From: Kutzneria sp. 744
GTDB taxonomy: Bacteria; Actinomycetota; Actinomycetes; Mycobacteriales; Pseudonocardiaceae
NCBI RefSeq assembly: GCF_000568255.1
Contig: NZ_KK037166.1
Coordinates: 3,509,012 to 3,560,625 of the forward strand
Direction: 5' to 3'
Length of the DNA stretch: 51,614 nt
Made by a program: the position numbers and the translations under genes. Each line of letters opens with the position of its first letter. Positions within the stretch are counted from its first letter, which is position 1. This document shows, piece after piece, positions 17,187-24,419 of this stretch. Under the pieces are notes generated by a model. The model was not told the DNA's origin and searched no databases. It saw only the letters and a list, made by a program, of their open reading frames with translations.

Positions 17187-17893
17187 GCCTTGGTCAGCTG
17201 GCTGAGCCAGCCGGCCTTGCTGATGTCGACCTGGTTGTCGCCGGACAGCACCGTGGGCGTGCCCTTGAAGTTCACCGAGTCGCGGGCCTTGTCGGTCTGG
17301 CCGCGGATCTCGGCGTCGAAGGCGCCGGCCTTGACCTCGTCCGCGAACTGCTGGCTCGTGATGCCCGCTTTGCGGCCGATGTCCACCAGCTGGTCATCGG
17401 TGTAGCCCGCCTGGCCTTCGGTCGGCTGCTGCTCGTACAGCGCGGCGTGGAACTCGGCGAACCGGCCGGCCTTGGCCGCGGCCAGCGCGGCATTGCCGGC
17501 ACGGAGCGAGTACCCGGCGGGCGTCGTCTCGTTGTCCAGCAGATCCAACACGTGGTAGTCGACCCGCAACGACCCGGCGGCGATGGCCTTGGTCATGTCC
17601 TTGCCGTAGGGGTCTTCGAGGTTGTGTTTGCAGTACGGACACAGGAAGTCCTCGTACACGTCCAGCGTCGCCTTGGCGTTGGCGCTGCCCGCCACGACCG
17701 TGCCGTCCTGCTGCACCGTGGTCGCATACGTCCCGCCGGCCTGCGGCACATCGGCCCTCGCGTGCGTGACGACCACGCCCCCGATCACCGCCGCCGCGAT
17801 CACTGCCACGGCCACCACCAGGATCAGGTTCCGCCGCCCGTCGCCCGCCCCTCGCGCCGCCGCGACTGCACCCCTGGTTCGATTCGCGCCCAC
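17183..17893 (-). CDS. Membrane-anchored DsbA/thioredoxin-fold protein
   Basis: A 236-aa protein. The N-terminus is basic, then a membrane helix (LILVVAVAVIAAAVIGGVVVT) anchors the protein with the rest outside the cell. The active site is FLCPYCKHN, with a CPYC motif, inside a thioredoxin fold with DsbA-like helical insertion. The cis-Pro loop is FKGTPTVLSGDN (TP). Relatives (DsbA/DsbG-like, actinobacterial 'thioredoxin domain' proteins) form disulfide bonds in exported proteins. The GTG start at 17893 has AAGGAG six bases upstream. A ClpN-domain gene lies 51 bp upstream on the same strand. Confidence 0.92.
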   Translation of the reverse strand: MGANRTRGAVAAARGAGDGRRNLILVVAVAVIAAAVIGGVVVTHARADVPQAGGTYATTVQQDGTVVAGSANAKATLDVYEDFLCPYCKHNLEDPYGKDMTKAIAAGSLRVDYHVLDLLDNETTPAGYSLRAGNAALAAAKAGRFAEFHAALYEQQPTEGQAGYTDDQLVDIGRKAGITSQQFADEVKAGAFDAEIRGQTDKARDSVNFKGTPTVLSGDNQVDISKAGWLSQLTKA

Positions 17894-17944
17894 CGAACAC
17901 TCCTTCCCGTCCGCCCACCACGACGGCCGGGAGGCGCGAACGGT

Positions 17945-18538
17945 TCAGCGACCGAGCCGGGCCAGCACCGCGGGCCGCAGCGCGTCGACGTCGACGCCCA
18001 GGTTGCGCAGCACTTTCACGCCCACGCCGGGCGCTTGTCGATCTCCGCCGTCGGCCGCCTCCACACTTTCCCCTTCCTCCTTTCTGTCGCTTTCGGCGAG
18101 GATGCCCAGGAGAAGGTGCTCGGGGCCGATGGTCTCGCTGCCCAGCTCGACCATCTGCCGGAGCGTGTGCTCCAACGCCCGCTTGGCCCGCGGGGTGAAC
18201 GGCGGGCGCGGGAAGTGGAACTTGCCGGGGCCGAAGGTCTCATCGGCGCGGCGGCGGATCTCGTCGACGTCGATGCCGATGGCGGCGAGGGCCTCGGTGG
18301 CGGCCTGGGGTCCGGCGTGGTGCGCGCCGCTGGCGACGAAGACCCTGGCGATCTCCTCACGGAGCGATGGCACGGTGACTCCGTTGTCGCGCAACACATC
18401 CCCGGCGACAGTGCCGGGCATTCCGGCCAGCCCGATGATCACATGCTCGGTCCCGATGTGGTCGTGGCCCTGCTCGATGGCCTCGTCCTGGGCCAGCACG
18501 AGGACCCGTTTGGCCGGGTCGGTGAACTTCTCGAACAC
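17945..18538 (-). CDS. Stand-alone Clp N-domain protein (ClpC N-terminal-like)
   Basis: A 197-aa protein made of the double Clp N-domain repeat with no AAA module. Repeat 1 is MFEKFTDPAKRVLVLAQDEA...HDHIGTEHVIIGL; repeat 2 is FTPRAKRALEHTLRQMVELG...IGPEHLLLGIL. An acidic linker and a short C-terminus follow. Such proteins could act as adaptors or decoys for ClpC/ClpP proteolysis, but this is inference. It is two bases downstream of an HTH gene on the same strand, and this pairing of an HTH protein and a ClpN protein is common in actinobacteria, so they are probably one operon. Confidence 0.9.
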   Translation of the reverse strand: MFEKFTDPAKRVLVLAQDEAIEQGHDHIGTEHVIIGLAGMPGTVAGDVLRDNGVTVPSLREEIARVFVASGAHHAGPQAATEALAAIGIDVDEIRRRADETFGPGKFHFPRPPFTPRAKRALEHTLRQMVELGSETIGPEHLLLGILAESDRKEEGESVEAADGGDRQAPGVGVKVLRNLGVDVDALRPAVLARLGR

Positions 18539-18539
18539 G

Positions 18540-18782
18540 TCAGGCCTCCTTGTACTGCGCCTTGCGGCGGTTGGCGTGCTTCTCGTGCACGGACTGGCGG
18601 CTGACCGCGAGCGCGGTGGCGATGTCCTGCCACGACCAGCCCTGTTCGCGGGCGCTGTCGACGTGCAGCCGTTCGAGCTCCTCCAGCAGCCGCCGCAGCG
18701 CCACGACCGCCCGCAACCCGACGGCGGGGTCCTTGTTGGTGATCTGGCCGGCCAGTTCGGCCGGCGTGCTCTCGTCCGTCAT
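18540..18782 (-). CDS. Small HTH DNA-binding protein paired with ClpN protein
   Basis: An 80-aa protein. Its C-terminal half is an HTH (REQGWSWQDIATALAVSRQSVHEKHANR), resembling sigma-factor region 4 or homeodomain-like HTHs; the N-terminal half is a helix (AVVALRRLLEELERLHVDSA). ATG 18782 lies just seven bases after a -10 TAACCT, so the mRNA is probably leaderless. A perfect 7-bp inverted repeat overlaps that -10, suggesting self-repression. It is the first gene of a two-gene unit with the ClpN protein. Confidence 0.85.
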   Translation of the reverse strand: MTDESTPAELAGQITNKDPAVGLRAVVALRRLLEELERLHVDSAREQGWSWQDIATALAVSRQSVHEKHANRRKAQYKEA

Positions 18783-18785
18783 GGT

Positions 18786-18829
18786 TGTCAGGTTAGCCTG
18801 ACACGGGCCGTTGTCAAGACACCCTGACA
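18786..18829 (-). promoter_or_regulatory. Promoter/operator of the HTH-ClpN unit
   Basis: On the minus strand: -35 TTGACA (18817-18812), 16-bp spacer, -10 TAACCT (18795-18790), ATG at 18782. A perfect palindrome with arms TGTCAGG and CCTGACA and a four-base centre covers 18786-18803, on top of the -10. A second pair of half-sites, TGTCA (18812-18816) and TGACA (18825-18829), covers the -35. Position and symmetry point to repressor sites; the protein that binds is not known, though the HTH product is the first candidate. Confidence 0.7.
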
Positions 18830-19612
18830 CTGCGGCTCAGCACGGCCGACTCGAAGCGGCGGGCCAGGGAGTCGGCGGGATTGGCGACCAGGCAGACGAG
18901 GTCACGGCCGAGCGGCGGATCCATCGGCACGACCACACCGGCGAAGCGAGCGCCGATGGCCGACCGGGGCACGATCGCGATGCCCACGCCGGCGGCGGCC
19001 AACGCGGCGGCGGTGACGGCCTGCCGAGTGCGCATCGCCACCGTGAGGACCACACCGTGTTGCGCCGCAACGGAATCCAGCCAGCCGGCGAACCCGTTGT
19101 CCACGTTGAGGTGCACAACGGGCTCGTCCCGCAGCTGCTCGAACGTGACCGCCGGTTGGTCGGCGAGCGGATGTCCTTGCGGCAGCACGACGACAACGTC
19201 CTCGTGGCCGATCAGTCCACTGTGGCCGGTCCAGCGGCTGGGCGTCGGACCGACGGCGATGTCGGTCTGACCGGAATCCAGTTGCTGCGCAAGGACATCG
19301 GCGCTGGTCGCCTCGGTGAGAACGATCCGCACGTCCGGATGACGCCGTCGCCACTGCCGCAGCACCGGGGCCAGGAGGCTGGCCGTCAGGCTCTCGGCGC
19401 AGCCTATGCGCAGCTGCCCGGCGGACCCTTTCGCGACGTCACGGCCGGTCGTGACGACCCGATCCGCGGCGGCGAGGGCGGTTCGGGCGTCCGCCTCGAT
19501 CGCGCGGCCGGCGGCGGTGGCCCGGACGCCTCGGGGCAGCCGCTCCACGACGGCGGTTCCCAGTTCCTTCTCCAGCGCGGCCAGTTGGTGCGAGAGCGCC
19601 GGCTGCGACATG
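18814..19612 (-). pseudogene. LysR-type regulator lacking its first helices (5'-truncated)
   Basis: From MSQPALSHQLAALEKELGTAVVERL onward (ATG 19612) this is a normal LysR protein: the end of the winged HTH, the linker helix and the substrate-binding domain (GQLRIGCAESLTASLLAPVL, LPQGHPLADQPAVTFEQL). The first 25-30 residues, which hold helix 1 and the start of the HTH (usually 'FVAVAEEGSFTRAAERLH'), are not encoded. Upstream sequence in frame reads RREDSGGRPGFCYGAH, unlike any LysR, and a little further the DNA becomes AT-rich. Without helix 1 the DNA-binding domain should not fold. It would normally control the divergent SDR gene. A rare functional reduced form cannot be excluded. Confidence 0.65.
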
Positions 19613-20088
19613 TGAGCCCCATAGCAAAAGCCCGGCCGGCCACCGGAATCCTCCCGGCGGTTTACCCGAATCACTTTTTGAACCGGTATCGGAGGGTTAT
19701 TACACATATGGTGTCACAAAGTGGCAAATCATCCTGCGGAAATGTATACTATGGCTGGACTAAACTGGCAGCACATGTTTGTGCCTATCAAAACACAGTG
19801 GCTGTTCCGAACTGGACGTTTATTCACCGATCGTTCGCGCCGGCAACCGCACCACGAGTGGTTAGTCAATCCCTGCTATGCTTGTAATGTGCGCCAATCA
19901 GGGAGACCAATCATTTTTTGTCTCGAGTTTTGCCGTGTCGAAAATTTTTGCGTATGACCAAAGGGACATGGTTGTGGTCCCGTCGGTTAATAACGGCAGA
20001 GCACTTACGTTCCAGGGCACGAAGCGTAGGCATTCGTTGATTCTATGGATACCCTCGAAAACATTCAGATTGCGACGGGATTCCTACG
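19613..20088. other. AT-rich island between truncated LysR and SDR genes
   Basis: About 430 bp (roughly 19660-20085) is visibly poorer in GC than all neighbouring DNA, with stretches like CATTTTTTG and GAAAATTTTTGCG. An open frame at 19721-19957 would give 78 residues with no recognisable fold, no good ribosome site and non-actinobacterial codon use; I do not call it a gene. The island adjoins the point where the LysR gene loses its start, so it may be the footprint of an insertion or deletion, or an Lsr2-bound regulatory region. Confidence 0.6.
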
Positions 20089-20775
20089 GTGAGCTGCGGC
20101 GTTACCCAAGACGTGAACCTCACCGACAAGAAGGTCCTGATCATCGGCGGCGCCTCCGGCATCGCCGCCCGGCTCAAGTCCGACCTGGTCGCCGCCGGCG
20201 CCGACGTCGTCCTGGTCGGGAGGAACAGCACGCCCGCCGTCGACCTGACCGACGAGGACTCGATCCGCCGCCTCGCCGAGGAACTGGGCGAGGTCGACCA
20301 CATCGTGTCCGTGTCGGCCGCGCACGCCAACGGGCCCGTCACCGAGCTGGACATGGACGCCGTGCACACTGCGCTGGACGTCAAGGTGGTCGGGCCGATA
20401 ATGGTGGCCAAGCACTTCGCCGGGCGCATCCGCCCCGGCGGCTCCATCCTGCTGTTCTCCGGCGTCGCCGGCTGGCGGCCCAGCCCCGGCCTGGTGGTCA
20501 TGGCCACCGGCAACGTCGCCGTCGCCGCGCTGGCCGAGGCCCTGGCCGTCGAGCTGGCTCCGATCCGGGTCAACGCCCTCTCCCCCGGCATCATCGACTC
20601 GGGCTCCTGGGACGGCCCCGACAAGGAGTCGTTCTTCGCCCAGGTCGCCGCGGCCAACCCCAGCCGAAGCATCGGCCACTCCTCCGACGTCTCCGCCGCC
20701 GTGTTGACGGTCCTGGCCAACCCGTTCATCAACGGCACCACCCTGCACGTGGACGGCGGGGCCCGGTTGGTCTGA
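20089..20775 (+). CDS. Short-chain dehydrogenase/reductase fold protein without YxxxK
   Basis: A 228-aa protein. KVLIIGGASGIAARL is the SDR Rossmann motif (GGxxGI), VSAAHANGP stands in for the NNAG strand, and ILLFSGVAG carries the catalytic Ser. Where Tyr and Lys should follow (13 and 17 residues later), the sequence reads PGLVVMATGNVAVAALAEAL, so both are absent. VELAPIRVNALSPGIIDSG and GTTLHVDGGARLV are standard C-terminal features. It may bind NAD(P) but cannot use the classical mechanism; regulators and non-catalytic SDRs of this type exist. The GTG start at 20089 or GTG at 20113 are both possible. Confidence 0.85.
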   Translation: MSCGVTQDVNLTDKKVLIIGGASGIAARLKSDLVAAGADVVLVGRNSTPAVDLTDEDSIRRLAEELGEVDHIVSVSAAHANGPVTELDMDAVHTALDVKVVGPIMVAKHFAGRIRPGGSILLFSGVAGWRPSPGLVVMATGNVAVAALAEALAVELAPIRVNALSPGIIDSGSWDGPDKESFFAQVAAANPSRSIGHSSDVSAAVLTVLANPFINGTTLHVDGGARLV

Positions 20776-20776
20776 A

Positions 20777-20898
20777 AACCCCGGCGAGTCACGCTCTCCG
20801 GCACACCGAAATACGGTTTCGGGCAGAACCGAGACCCGAGGCTCAGTTCTGCCCAAAACCGACATTCGCACTGCCTGAGAGCGTGACTCGCGGGGGTT
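20777..20898. repeat. Composite palindromic intergenic element, copy 1
   Basis: Outer arms of 22 bp (20777-20798 and 20877-20898) pair with one mismatch; they carry GCGAGTCACGCTCTC and its complement. An inner imperfect hairpin (arms about 20814-20830 and 20845-20861, GGGCAGAAC/GTTCTGCCC) sits inside. It lies between convergent genes, and its right end includes the GH95 stop codon. It shares GCGAGTC ends and an internal CACACCGAAAT with the element at 46453-46540. Confidence 0.75.
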
Positions 20899-23245
20899 AG
20901 AGGACCTTCTGGGCGCCGTTCATCGGCATGGTCACGGACTTCTGCCAGGTGCCGGACTTCACGACGGTTTTCGTACCGCCGACGCTGTGCAGGGTGAGGG
21001 CGGTGACCTTGCCGTTGCGCCACTCCAGGTCGAGTGTGAAGCCGCCGCGGGCGCCGACGCCGGTGACCCGGCCCGACCGGGCCCAGCCGGCCGGCAGGGC
21101 GGGCAGCAGGTCGATCTGCCCGGGGCGGGACTGGACCAGCATCTCCAGCATGGCGGTGGGGGCGCCGAAGTTGGCGTCGATCTGGAACGTCGTGCGCTCG
21201 CCGAAGGAGTACATGTCGAACAGGTTGGCGGCGCTGCCGTTGCCGAAGTTGACCGACGGCGTCATGACCGTGAGCACCATCTGGTACGCCTTCTCGGCGT
21301 CACGCAGGTGGGCCCAGCACGCGGCCCGCCACGCGCAGGCCCAGCCGAAGCTCTGCGTGCCGCGGGCGATGAGCAGGTTCCGCACGCCGTCGACGAGCTC
21401 CTTGGGGCTGGTGTCGACGCGAATCCGGTCGCCGGGGAAGAAGCCGATCAGCGGCGAGAGGTGCCGATGCTTGGTGTCGCCGAGGTTGTCGGGCGACATC
21501 CACTCCTCCAGCCACCCCGTCTTCGGGCTCACGACCGGCAGATACAGCTTGTCCCGCACGGCGGTGATGGTCTTGGCGTAGTCCTGATCCTGCCCCAGAA
21601 CGTCAGCGGCGGTCTGGAAGTGGGTGAACAGGTCCCACGCCAGCTCCTGCGAGTACGTGTTGCCGATGCCGTCCTGCGGCCCCTGCTCCGGCGACCAGTC
21701 GTGGTCGTCGTACAGCTTGCCGTCCTTCTCGACCAGCCGCGCCTCCCAGAACTGCACGGCCCCCTTGAGCAACGGGTAGATCTTCGCCAGGTACGCCTTG
21801 TCCTGCGTGAACTCGTAGTGCTGCCACAGGTTGTTGCACAGCCACGCGTTGCCGGAGGGGTGCCACCACCAGCCGCTGCCGCCGTAGGGGTTGGTGGAGA
21901 AGGCGACGGCCCAGCCGGCGATCTTGCCGCTGGTGTTGCGGAAACGGTTTCGGTTGTCGTTGAACGCCTTCTGGGTGGTGGCGGTCCACGACGGCAGCTG
22001 CGAGACGCAGTAGTCGGCGAAGGCGTCGAAGCAGCGGCTCAGGCCGGCCCGGTCGGGCAGCCAGTAGTTCATCTGGACGTTGATGTCGGTGTGGTAGTCG
22101 GCGTACCAGTCCGGATTGTTGTTGGACACCCACAGGCCCTGGAGGTTCAGCGGCAGGCTGTCCCGCGAGCCGGAGATCACCAGGTACCGCCCGAACTGGA
22201 GGTACATGGCCTCCAGCTCCGGGTCGGGCTCGGCGTGCGGCGCGGCCCGCTGCCACAGCCGGGCCCAGGTGTCCATGGACCGCTGCTGCGACGACGACCG
22301 TCCCAAGTCGACGGTCATCCGGTTGTACAACGCCTGGTAGTCCGCGACATGCGTGTTCAGGAGCACGGTCCCAGCCACGCCGACGGCCTTCGCGGCCTTC
22401 TGCCGGGCGATGGCCAACGGGTCGACGGCGGCGTCCTTGAAGGCGGTCGCGGCCGTGGCGGCGTAGTTCGTGCCGCCGCACACGATGATCAGCACCTCCC
22501 CGCAGCCGGTGAAGCCAACCTTGTTGCCCTGCACGGAAACGCTGCCGCCCTTGCCGGCGGCGGTGACCACGCTCGCGTACTTGAGGCCGTTGTCCAGGGT
22601 GCCGGCGAAGGAGATCGCCCCATTCGCGCCGGCCGTGGTCTCGCCATGGGTTCCGGCCAGCGAGACGGAGCCGGCGTAGCTGCCGCCGCCGGACTGGGTC
22701 AGCCGGATCACCAGCACGTCGTCGGGGTGGCTGCTGTACACCTCGCGGCGGTAGTGCACACCCTTGTACGTGTAGGTCGCCGTCACGACGCCGTTGCTGA
22801 GGTCGAGCCGCCGCCGGTAGTCCTTCACCGCCGACAGCGCGTGCGCCGGCACGTCGACGCCGACTCTGGCCAGTTGTCCGTAGCTGCCGAAGTGGGTGGA
22901 GTCGTAGTTGAGCTGCCCGTCGTCCTGGACGACGTCGTTCACGTCGCCGTTCCAGAACGTGATGTCGGTGAGGTAGACGAAGTCGCTGCCCGGATCCCCG
23001 CCGACCAGGCCACCGAGCCGTCCATTGCCCACGGGCAGGCCCTGCTCGATGATCCGACCTTCTTCGGCCGGCGCGGGGTACCACAGCGCCGTGGCGTCGT
23101 TGTCCGCCACCACCTCGGGCGTCCGTCGGCGGACCGGGTCGGCCTGCGCGGTGAACGGCCGCAGTCCCGTCATCGCAGCTGCTACGCCCAAAACGCCGCC
23201 GAGGCGTAGCGCGTCCCGTCGGGTGTGGCCAGCTGACTCGGTCAT
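20897..23245 (-). CDS. Tat-exported GH95 family alpha-L-fucosidase/galactosidase
   Basis: A 782-aa protein. The Tat signal is TRRDALRLGGVLGVAAA. The N-terminal beta domain opens with ALWYPAPAEEGRIIEQGLPVGNGRLGG, the GH95 signature, followed by TDITFWNGDVND. The (alpha/alpha)6 catalytic barrel contains LNLQGLWVSNNNPDWYADYHTDINVQMNYW in the centre, where the Asn/Asp residues of GH95 catalysis lie, and DDHDWSPEQGPQDGIGNTYSQE with the general-acid Glu region. Length is normal. Known GH95 enzymes remove terminal alpha-1,2-L-fucose or L-galactose from plant or host glycans. No sugar transporter is adjacent; the gene stands alone. Confidence 0.92.
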   Translation of the reverse strand: MTESAGHTRRDALRLGGVLGVAAAMTGLRPFTAQADPVRRRTPEVVADNDATALWYPAPAEEGRIIEQGLPVGNGRLGGLVGGDPGSDFVYLTDITFWNGDVNDVVQDDGQLNYDSTHFGSYGQLARVGVDVPAHALSAVKDYRRRLDLSNGVVTATYTYKGVHYRREVYSSHPDDVLVIRLTQSGGGSYAGSVSLAGTHGETTAGANGAISFAGTLDNGLKYASVVTAAGKGGSVSVQGNKVGFTGCGEVLIIVCGGTNYAATAATAFKDAAVDPLAIARQKAAKAVGVAGTVLLNTHVADYQALYNRMTVDLGRSSSQQRSMDTWARLWQRAAPHAEPDPELEAMYLQFGRYLVISGSRDSLPLNLQGLWVSNNNPDWYADYHTDINVQMNYWLPDRAGLSRCFDAFADYCVSQLPSWTATTQKAFNDNRNRFRNTSGKIAGWAVAFSTNPYGGSGWWWHPSGNAWLCNNLWQHYEFTQDKAYLAKIYPLLKGAVQFWEARLVEKDGKLYDDHDWSPEQGPQDGIGNTYSQELAWDLFTHFQTAADVLGQDQDYAKTITAVRDKLYLPVVSPKTGWLEEWMSPDNLGDTKHRHLSPLIGFFPGDRIRVDTSPKELVDGVRNLLIARGTQSFGWACAWRAACWAHLRDAEKAYQMVLTVMTPSVNFGNGSAANLFDMYSFGERTTFQIDANFGAPTAMLEMLVQSRPGQIDLLPALPAGWARSGRVTGVGARGGFTLDLEWRNGKVTALTLHSVGGTKTVVKSGTWQKSVTMPMNGAQKVL

Positions 23246-23642
23246 CGTCGACCTCCTGATGCGTACCGGGTGTCGGCCGTAGCCTGCTCAAACATCCGAT
23301 GAATGTCAATAAATCCTAATAAATTTGACCGGTAGCTGACGTGTTCTGCCGGCGAACCGGGATGCCAGGGGTCGGGGGATGCAGGGAAGGACGCCTTACC
23401 CGCGTTGAACGAGGGTAAGGCGTCCTTCCCTGCGTCAGCGGATCGCGGCCGTTCAGGCAGTCCGGTTGGACCGGGTGGTCGTGCGGCGGGTGCACTCTGC
23501 GCCGTTCGGCGTAGCGTCGAGGACGAGCGGCACCCGACCCCCGCGCTCGGTCGGGTGTCGCCGACACAATCCGTTGCGGGGCAAGCCAAGTCTGCACCTA
23601 GGGACATTGCCGGCGACGGCCCGGGCGGCCAGGATCCCCGGC
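23246..23642. other. Intergenic region with two hairpins
   Basis: 397 bp between divergent genes. Besides the 53-bp palindrome listed separately (23381-23433) it holds a second hairpin with arms CACCCGAC and GTCGGGTG at about 23530-23558. 23290-23335 is AT-rich and is the likely promoter region of the GH95 gene. No further gene is seen. Confidence 0.5.
23381..23433. repeat. 53-bp perfect palindrome, loop GCGTTGAACGA (copy A)
   Basis: Perfect 21-bp arms at 23381-23401 and 23413-23433 enclose the 11-base loop GCGTTGAACGA. The arm contains GGAAGGACGCCTTAC. The same design, with the same loop on the other strand and different but fully paired arms, occurs at 44378-44430. Confidence 0.9.
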
Positions 23643-24419
23643 ATGTCCCTGAAATCCTGGGCCGTTGCCACGGCGACGGTCGCCATGGTGGCCCTGGCCG
23701 CGCCGGCCGCGGCGGCGGTGTCCACAATCGACGGCAGCTACGCGTTCAACGGGAACGGGTGGGCCGGCACGCTGACGGTGAGCAACTCAGCCACCGGCTC
23801 GCCGGCGATCACCATGCACTACAACGAGTTAGGCCGCGACGAGCGGCTGTCCGGCAGCTGGTCGACGTCCACCCACACGCTGACCATCACGCGGCCGCTG
23901 GCCTGGAACGACCGCCAGACGTACACGCTCTACCTGGGCGACCACAAGGCGAACTCGCCGGTGTTCGGCGGGTTCTTCACGCAGTCCGATGTGCCCGGTC
24001 AGCGCTACGGCGTGTACGCCAAGGACTATCTGCCGCTGGGCACGCCCCGGCTGCAGGCGTTCAAGGCCAATGACACGCTGCCGGACGACCTGGTGGGCTA
24101 CTACGGCTTCAACGGCAACGGGTGGACCGGCACGATGAGCGTTCAGTTCACCCAGTGCCGGGTCCCGGAGATCAACCTGTGGTACGACGAGCTCGGCCGC
24201 ACGGAGCCGATCGCCCAGCGCACCTGGGATCCGGCCACGCACACGCTGACGTTCGTGCGGCCGCTCAGCTTCGGCGGCGTCACGCAGACCTACACGCTCT
24301 ACTTCGCCAACCGCCTGCAGAGCACCAAGATGTTCGGCGGCTACTTCACGGAGTCGGACGTGCCGGGCCAGCGCTTCGCCGCCTTCGCCTGGATCCAGCC
24401 GGGCGGCGTCGGCTGCTAG
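23643..24419 (+). CDS. Secreted protein of two tandem ~95-residue repeats, unknown function
   Basis: A 258-aa protein. MSLKSWAVATATVAMVALAA is a signal peptide, cleaved near AAAAVST. The mature part is two copies of one unit. Copy 1 has GSYAFNGNGWAGTLTV, YNELGRDERLSGSW, HTLTITRPL, TYTLYLGDHK, VFGGFFTQSDVPGQRYG. Copy 2 has GYYGFNGNGWTGTMSV, YDELGRTEPIAQRTW, HTLTFVRPL, TYTLYFANRL, MFGGYFTESDVPGQRFA. The units look all-beta, rich in Trp/Tyr/Gly, like carbohydrate-binding or jelly-roll modules, but I recognise no named family. The ATG at 23643 is preceded by CAGGA. The stop overlaps that of the convergent hydrolase gene by four bases. Confidence 0.85.
   Translation: MSLKSWAVATATVAMVALAAPAAAAVSTIDGSYAFNGNGWAGTLTVSNSATGSPAITMHYNELGRDERLSGSWSTSTHTLTITRPLAWNDRQTYTLYLGDHKANSPVFGGFFTQSDVPGQRYGVYAKDYLPLGTPRLQAFKANDTLPDDLVGYYGFNGNGWTGTMSVQFTQCRVPEINLWYDELGRTEPIAQRTWDPATHTLTFVRPLSFGGVTQTYTLYFANRLQSTKMFGGYFTESDVPGQRFAAFAWIQPGGVGC

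Noticed and set aside
19721-19957. 78-aa open frame in the AT-rich island
   Set aside because: No ribosome site, no recognisable fold, codon use unlike neighbours; likely chance.
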